This document shows positions 57,901 to 64,000 of a stretch of 64,000 nt of DNA, one piece after another. The DNA lies in contig OX359247.1 of NCBI GenBank assembly GCA_947179485.1, positions 44,427,131-44,491,130 on the forward strand. The letters run 5' to 3'. A program made the translations under genes and the position numbers. Position 1 is the first letter of the stretch; every line of letters starts with the position of its first letter. The notes under the pieces were generated by a model. The model saw only the letters and a program-made list of their open reading frames with translations. It was not told where the DNA came from and did not search any database. This DNA comes from Allacma fusca (lineage: Eukaryota; Arthropoda; Collembola; Symphypleona; Sminthuridae).

Positions 57901-58064
57901 CAAACTGTATTTGTATTTCGAATTAGGTGAAATTATAGATATAATTGAATGGGAACTAATATGACAGCTCTCGAAATTGAGTCCTGTCATTACAACAAAA
58001 GTGTTCATTGGTGCCTCACTGATCTAGTAGGGTTGAGTGACTCTACTACAGGCTAACAGAAAAC
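54933..58064. other. Three-kilobase spacer between receptor copies 3 and 4
   Basis: AT-rich with a dispersed GGGTAC-word element (55690-57215, listed separately). No accepted exon; the minus-strand frames at 55088 and 57570 lack support. Confidence 0.5.
55690..57215. mobile_element. Probable inverted-word element rich in GGGTA
   Basis: The left part (CAGTACTCGGCTCGGATATG, TATTACTCGGGTAAAAGGG) and the right part (TACCCGGGTACGAGTACGG, GGTACGGGTATGAAACGGG) both consist of CGGGTA words, with about 1.1 kb of unrelated AT-rich DNA between. It resembles the other word-array hAT elements here, but clean ends and target duplications were not found. Confidence 0.4.
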
Positions 58065-59517
58065 ATGTTAACGAAACAAACACATGAAGGTCTGCGGAGA
58101 TATTTCAAAATTGGCTGCTTATTCTATGCATTCCCTTACGATTGGGACCCGATTCGGTGTGAATTAAAACTAACTAAGACATTTTCACGACTTTTAGCAT
58201 GGCACGGACTCTTTGTATGGTATTCATTATTCGCCATCTCTACTACCAAGTGCTTCATTGAAGGATATGTGTATAAAAATAGGGATCTCGCTTCAATGGC
58301 AATAGACATCCTTTTCATTAATGGATACACTTGTTTTGCATTATTTATGCTCAATTGGATCATGCACAAAAAGGATACCATGATTCTAATAAATGAAATT
58401 TTAAGGATTGACAAAGAATACACCCGTAAGTACATTTACGTATTTTATACAGGTTTCTAATAATTTTGAAATATGTCATTGCTAATCATCTAGAATTTGT
58501 CACTGATTTCGAAGTTGAAACTAAAATATGCTTTTACGTGGAAATCGCTAAATGTTTAACTGAAAAATGATTTTTTTTTTTAAATTTCCAGTTAAGTTCT
58601 CTCGTTATTTGCCAACGATAAAAACGGACGGTTGTGATTTCGTCATTAAAACATTTAACTGCTTGATTATCACAAACCCATTTTTCTTCCTGACGATGTT
58701 CTTCGAAAATACCCGGAATGCTCGCTACATGCTGTCGTACATCCCGATTGAGGAGAAGCCAATCTGGATGATCCTAATGTGGGCTGCTTTGGAATACTTT
58801 ACCTTAGCACACTGTTGCATGATGTTCTATCTGGTTCTATATGTACTATTAATCTACACAAGGAGCTCCACCTTCTGGTTGGAATTTCTCTGTCGGTATG
58901 GAATCTTTATGACCTTGAAGCTCAGCTAAATTAAAATATTTAAACTTCTTAAAATCAATGGTTTCATTCAGCTTTGATATTTTTTATTTAGGTCCTTGAC
59001 ATCAGAGAGCGTAACAAACACAGTGATGAGACCTGGTAATAATCAGGAGCCAATAACCAGCTTTCAAACAGGAATTCTGACTACTTCACAGAGCATGATC
59101 GTATATAAATCCTTAAGGGTTTTAAATATAAATTTTAACTACAGCAATGCAAAGCTAACATTACCAACAGTCGTTGGATTCAACTTGTGTTCGCACATAA
59201 TTGCAAATTATGTTACGATTAAGTTCCACGAGAAAATGTCAATCATACCGTATCTAGTATTTCCTTTTTTGAGCTTCCTCTGGGTTGTGATAGCAGGCTT
59301 TATATACCCTAAACTCGGGAAGATCAATGACTTGTCCAAAAGGTTCAAGGGAGTATGCAAACAAGTATCTTATGGGAAATTTGCTCAAAGGGAAGTACGA
59401 GCCACGGTACCACTGGGCATCAATATCCAATCTATTTACTCAATGAAGAGAACGACTATTTTGTTTGTAATATTGCTGGTAGTTAATTTTACAGCGAATT
59501 CAATAATTTTGATTTGA
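58065..59517 (+). CDS. Seven-helix chemoreceptor-like protein, subfamily b, copy 2
   Basis: Exons are 58065-58425, 58592-58895 and 58992-59517, giving 396 residues. Start is MLTKQTHEGLRRYFKI. It pairs with the gene at 50182: FYAFPYDWDPI, the FFENTRNARYMLSYIPIEEKP loop, FLCR at the exon 2/3 join, and FAQREVRATVPLGINIQSIY. The exon 3 start is the most variable part (an N-terminal loop rich in Ser, Thr and Asn), and the helices are well conserved. The last helix ends the protein (NFTANSIILI). The 200-N gap starts 22 bases after the stop codon, so downstream sequence is missing. Confidence 0.75.
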
Positions 59518-59539
59518 ATGCTCACCGTAATTAATTGTG

Positions 59540-59739
59540 NNNNNNNNNNNNNNNNNNNNNNNNNNNNNNNNNNNNNNNNNNNNNNNNNNNNNNNNNNNNN
59601 NNNNNNNNNNNNNNNNNNNNNNNNNNNNNNNNNNNNNNNNNNNNNNNNNNNNNNNNNNNNNNNNNNNNNNNNNNNNNNNNNNNNNNNNNNNNNNNNNNNN
59701 NNNNNNNNNNNNNNNNNNNNNNNNNNNNNNNNNNNNNNN
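59540..59739. other. Assembly gap (200 N)
   Basis: Exactly 200 N characters, which usually marks a scaffold join of unknown true length. Apparent frames through it are meaningless. The order of what follows depends on the scaffold join being right. Confidence 0.99.
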
Positions 59740-61498
59740 GCATAACGCCTTTACTTTTTCAATTTTCGAAATTTCATGAAATTTCGAATATTCCCCGATT
59801 TCACGTAAATATCTTATTTAACCGCCACAATCGAATTCCTTGATCTCTAAAATCGTGAAAAATACCTTCCCTGCCACAAAATTCAAAATTTCATGAAATT
59901 TCGAAAAAACTTCGAATTGATGTAAAAACCCTGTTTTAAACCAAAGGAACATAATCGTTGATCGCGAAGGTCGTAAAAAATACGTTCCCCGCCCTCGTTC
60001 ACCAAATTTAGCAAAAACTCGGAATTTTTAATTCTACTCTGGTTTGGATAATGACGCAGTACCTAAGGTTAACTTCGAAAATCCTTTCCAAGTATAACCA
60101 GTGTAAGAATACAGGTTTGTTGCATTTGTGACACTACGGAATAATACGTGTGTAACTTTTTCATACTCGCTTCGCTCTCCATGTAACAGCCCCGCGGTTA
60201 CAAGCCCTTCGGGCAACAAAATTAAAAACGATAAATTTTTACAAAAGCGCTTCGCTTTAATAATGTAATTATATTAACACGTACATACGCGCTAAAGCAG
60301 GTGCAGCGCTGATTGTACATATACTTATGTATAGTGACATGTCTTAACATTGGTTTGGATTTTATTCGAGTTGCGAAAATGGATTTTTCTTATGGGATTT
60401 AACATGGTAAAATTCAAGCGAGGAAGGGTCCCCCCTGTCAAACTTTCAAAAAAAATCAAACTTTCAGATGTCCTACTGCCCGAACCCAGAGGAGATGGCA
60501 CGAAGTTTGTGGTTTGTGTGAACACTATTAGTAGTGTCTACAATTCCACCAATTTTCATTTAGTTCTGGAGTTTAAATCGGAAGACTTTGCTTGTCAGTA
60601 AGATTATATTAAATATTCATTAAATTTTCTTTTAATTTGTTGTACAAGTTAAGTTTTTGTTCACTAAAATTCCATATCTGACCACATTTTTCTGGATTTA
60701 TTCCTTTGCATTATTTATGGTACATTGCATCCTAGCTAAAATGCAGGATGGTAACGAGACAAAGCATTTCTGATACATAATTATTCCAAATTATGCATGA
60801 GACAAACATTTAGTAGATACAATTTCATTGATAAAAATTCCAACACTATACTTATAAAAGGTTGATAACAACATAGTATAAACTTTCATTTTTTTGAGAA
60901 GTATCGGTTGTATTAGTATATTCGCACATAAACAACGTCATTTTATTCCTGTATGTAGCGAGAATAAAGTAATTATAAAAAATATTATTATTTTAAGTTT
61001 CTATGTCCTCCCAACTTCCTGCAGCTTCCTCAATAATAAATGACATTTGATACTTGCTCATTGAACAGAGGGCAAAATTTCTCGGGGTAATTTTGATGGT
61101 ATTTCGATAGTTAATTTAGTACGAAACTGTTGGCTCCCCTACAAATGGTAAATAACTTATTTGTTTCCACGCAGCCCTACTTTTGCAAATTACAGTAATT
61201 ATATGCACTTACATATAGTTGTGAAAAAATGTAGCCCACTATTATTCAGTCATAATGTTAATAACCATCATGCGATTGGAACATTATTTTCCAATTTACC
61301 AGACGCTTAATTGCTATTCATGTCCTAATTAGGTCTGAGAAGCCATGAAATGGTCACTTATTATAAGTTGCTCTCATTTCATCAGAGAGCAGACTTTTTC
61401 AATTCAAGATTTCAATACTTCTGGCAGTCTCGAACGTTTCCTTGAACTAATGCAACCAAAGATACTAACGGAAAATCATCGCTATGCGATAATTTTGC
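59740..61498. other. Post-gap region with short inverted words, no confident gene
   Basis: From 59755 to 59920, the palindromic phrase AAATTTCATGAAATTTCGAA occurs twice. From 60110 to 60260 there is a GC-richer piece with CTTCGCT words (ACTCGCTTCGCTCTCC). One possible orphan exon is at 60392-60601; a frame at 61345-61632 runs into a repeat and is doubtful. Confidence 0.45.
60392..60601 (+). CDS. Possible orphan first exon, unknown protein
   Basis: Starts MGFNMVKFKRGRVPPVKLSK and continues as a balanced, protein-like sequence to SEDFACQ and a stop. A good donor (CA/GTAAGA) lies at 60597-60603, just before the stop, so it may be a first exon. No partner exon or domain is recognised, so it could also be a relic. 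Confidence 0.25.
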   Translation: MGFNMVKFKRGRVPPVKLSKKIKLSDVLLPEPRGDGTKFVVCVNTISSVYNSTNFHLVLEFKSEDFACQ

Positions 61499-61925
61499 GT
61501 AAGGTGGCGTCAAAACTACCGCCTTCGAAGTATGATTTTTTGAATTTCAATGAATTTTGGTTTTTTTTTCGTAATTTCCGAATTTGTTTTCGAGAAAACT
61601 ATCGGGGCCGATTTCAACTACATAGTCAATAACCATTACTATTTACATAATCAATATTCACAAAACATTGTATTGAAATCGATTCCGTAGTTTTGGAGAT
61701 AACTGTCATTTGGCTTGAAGTTCAAAATTTCAAGGATTTTTTTCTCAAAAACTATCCGACCGAATCGACCCAAATACGAACTCACGATTTTGTTGGACAC
61801 AAGTAATGCCGAAAAAACATTTCATTGAAATCGGTAAAATAGTTTTTGAGATATCGTGCGGAAGGACACTGGGACGTACGGACCTGCGGACAAGGCTATT
61901 TTACTAGGGAGCTGACGCCACCCTA
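61499..61925. mobile_element. Small inverted-repeat element abutting the receptor relic
   Basis: The left end TAAGGTGGCGTCA faces TGACGCCACCCTAA at the right end, about 430 bases apart. The interior has paired phrases (TGAAATCGGTAAAATAGTTT, TTTTTGAGATATCGTGCG, GTACGGACCTGCGGACAAGG). The right end sits inside what would be codons 2-4 of the receptor relic, so it appears to have interrupted that start. Confidence 0.5.
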
Positions 61926-63111
61926 AAAAACGTACAACGACTTGATGCGTTTCTTTAAAATCGCTGCCAGATTTCAAGTAGCACGAGTATAATTGGGATG
62001 AAGAGAAATACGAGCTGCGACACACAAAGAGTTATCCCAGACTATTGTTCCGGCACGGAATTTTGATCATCCGTTTGTATCTCTGTATATTTTGAAACTT
62101 CCGGAGATCCTCGATTACTTCTGTCCTTAATTACTGAAGAGAGAAAACCTCTCTGGTTAAATTATCTATGGGCCACCGTAGAATACTTTATAATGGGCAA
62201 CTGCTCTGCCATATTTTTTTTCAAAATTTATATTTTATAGACTTTTACAAGGAGTACGAACTTCTGGTTAAAATTCTTTTCCAGGTAAATTATCAATACG
62301 CTTTTATATATTGAAAGTAAAATTTTTTATCAACAAACGGTGTGGATTATCTTGCAATGAATCATTTTGAATTGTATTGCTTCACAGGCATCTTTAAAAC
62401 GTCCAACGACTCCCTCAAATGTTGAGTGGGGCACATTTTTAGAAAGGATTAAAAATGCATAAAAACATGAGGATATTGAATCTAGTATTTAATTGCAGTT
62501 TTGAAGAATTGTTTCTACCTACTTTTGTAGGTTTTAATCTAAGCGGTCACATTAATGTGAATTACGTTAAAATTAAATGTAATGATCTAGTGTTTAATTT
62601 TTAGAAAATACCAGCACTCCTCCCTATACGCTTTGGAATATTTTACGCCGCCACACTTTTGCTTAATTTTATATATTATTCTCTATTTATTATTGATTTT
62701 TATACACGAAGTTCAATCAGAGTTTCTGTGCCGGTAAGGAATCATTAATCATTGCTATACAGAATTTAAAAGCATAAATTATATGTAATATTATTCCTTT
62801 TAAATTTCAGGTTTTCAACCTCAACTGGAACACGGAACGCATCACTAGGAAGTAACCACGAGTACAGCAGTTGCCAATCAGCAATTTTTAATTCATGTCA
62901 CAATCAGAGACATCAAATATATAAATCTTCAAGAGTTTTGAATGTAACTACTGTAACGATAATTTAAACTTACCGACACTAATAATTGGATTCAGTTTGC
63001 TTGCCCACATAATTGTCAATTATATTGCGATTAAATTCCATGGAAAAATTACTGTTATACCTTACGCACAATTTCCTTTTCTGATTGTGAGTATCTTCTG
63101 GACTGTGTTTT
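61926..63111 (+). pseudogene. Chimeric receptor relic: subfamily a fused to subfamily b
   Basis: 61926-62065 resembles subfamily a exon 1 (TYNDLMRFFKIAARFQ, with stops). It jumps directly into exon 2 at the ETSGDPRLLLSLITEERKP loop (62086-62283), then part of a-type exon 3 (62389-62598, FLPTFVGFNLSGHI). From 62604 the text becomes subfamily b: a damaged exon 2 (TLWNILRRHTF, YTRSS), a GTAAGG donor where the copy at 50182 has GCAAGG, then b exon 3 (62811-63111) broken by small deletions and cut at CTGGACTGTG by satellite DNA. Many stops and frameshifts make it non-coding. It is the decayed third a-b pair, with the DNA between a exon 3 and b exon 2 deleted. Confidence 0.85.
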
Positions 63112-63117
63112 TTTTTA

Positions 63118-63805
63118 TTTTGAAAAAATCAGATTTATTTGATTTAAATTTGATTTAAATTGGATTTATTTGATTTAAGTTTGATTTAAATCGGATTTAT
63201 TTGATTTAAGTTTGATTTAAATCGGATTTATTTGATTTAAATTTGATTTAAATCGGATTTATTTGATTTAAATTTGATTTAAATCGGATTTATTTGATTT
63301 AAATTTGATTTAAATCGGATTTATTTGATTTAAATTTGATTTAAATCGGATTTATTTGATTTAAATTTGATTTAAATCGGATTTATTTGATTTAAATTTG
63401 ATTTAAATCGGATTTATTTGATTTAAATCGGATTTATTTGATTTAAATTTGATTTAAATCGGATTTATTTGATTTAAATTTGATTTAAATCGGATTTATT
63501 TGATTTAAATTTGATTTAAATCGGATTTATTTGATTTAAATTTGATTTAAATCGGATTTATTTGATTTAAATTTGATTTAAATCGGATTTATTTGATTTA
63601 AATTTGATTTAAATCGGATTTATTTGATTTAAATTTGATTTAAATCGGATTTATTTGATTTAAATTTGATTTAAATCGGATTTATTTGATTTAAATTTGA
63701 TTTAAATCGGATTTATTTGATTTAAATTTGATTTAAATCGGATTTATTTGATTTAAATTTGATTTAAATCGGAGTTATTTGATTTAAATTTGATTTAAAT
63801 CAAAT
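63118..63805. repeat. 31-bp AT-rich satellite
   Basis: About 21 tandem units of GGATTTATTTGATTTAAATT plus TGATTTAAATC. Most are identical; one unit near 63421 lacks the middle segment. It interrupts the b-type receptor relic. The satellite ends near 63805 with the complementary word CAAATAAATC. Sequence after that (to 64000) does not return to receptor sequence, so any host element extends past the window. Confidence 0.92.
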
Positions 63806-64000
63806 AAATCAATATTTTATTATTTAAATTCAAAATTTTATCTTACGATAGAATTTTCATACAAATATTTGGATTTTGATTTTTCTAATAATATTGTACA
63901 CTGTTGGCACCAACGAAACTTGAACAATTAATAAAATGTATTGAGAGAAAATTACAAAGGCAAGCCAACTATCCAATATGAAATAAAAAGCTGGTTAAAG

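Noticed and set aside
59518..59843. Frames running through N characters
   Set aside because: They are created by the assembly gap.

Overview
The window is eukaryotic and almost certainly from an arthropod: AT-rich DNA, spliced genes with GT-AG introns, secreted-protein genes with TATA boxes, a dense set of cut-and-paste transposons, and a cluster of insect-type seven-helix chemoreceptor-like genes. The receptor sequences resemble those of springtails (Collembola) as I remember them, but that placement is an inference. Most gene models below were assembled by hand, by joining exons across splice sites so that the reading frame is kept.

Layout. (1) 0.7-7 kb: four small secreted-protein genes, two Gly/Ser/Ala-rich on the plus strand and two Pro/Gln-rich paralogues on the minus strand. 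(2) 8-40.4 kb: three tandem minus-strand copies (A, B, C) of a 16-exon M1 zinc aminopeptidase (aminopeptidase N-like, about 950 residues). All three reconstruct to open reading frames with intact GAMEN, HEXXH-18-E and Tyr motifs. The copies, introns and flanks are close enough that each one shows the empty site for transposons found only in another copy. (3) Private insertions in and between the copies: several hAT-type elements with 8-bp target duplications, a TA-flanked inverted-repeat element full of satellite DNA with a hAT element nested inside, a SINE, the 3' end of the LINE that shares its tail, a large inverted-repeat element, a piggyBac element with a minisatellite in an intron, and an LTR-retrotransposon fragment inserted into that piggyBac. 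(4) 41.1 kb: tRNA-Gln(TTG), minus strand. (5) 44.2-46.9 kb: a ten-exon pancreatic-type secreted lipase with a PLAT-like C-terminal domain. (6) 48.2-63.1 kb: four intact three-exon receptor genes that alternate between two subfamilies (a-b-a-b), followed by a decayed fifth unit in which an a-type and a b-type relic are joined. A 200-N assembly gap lies at 59540-59739, and a 31-bp satellite cuts off the last relic.

How it fits together: the protein genes encode secreted or surface products. The lipase and the aminopeptidases would suit extracellular or gut digestion, the small proteins secretion, and the receptors chemosensation. The strongest theme is evolutionary. A recent tandem triplication has preserved insertion and empty sites side by side, so the order of transposon arrivals can be read directly.
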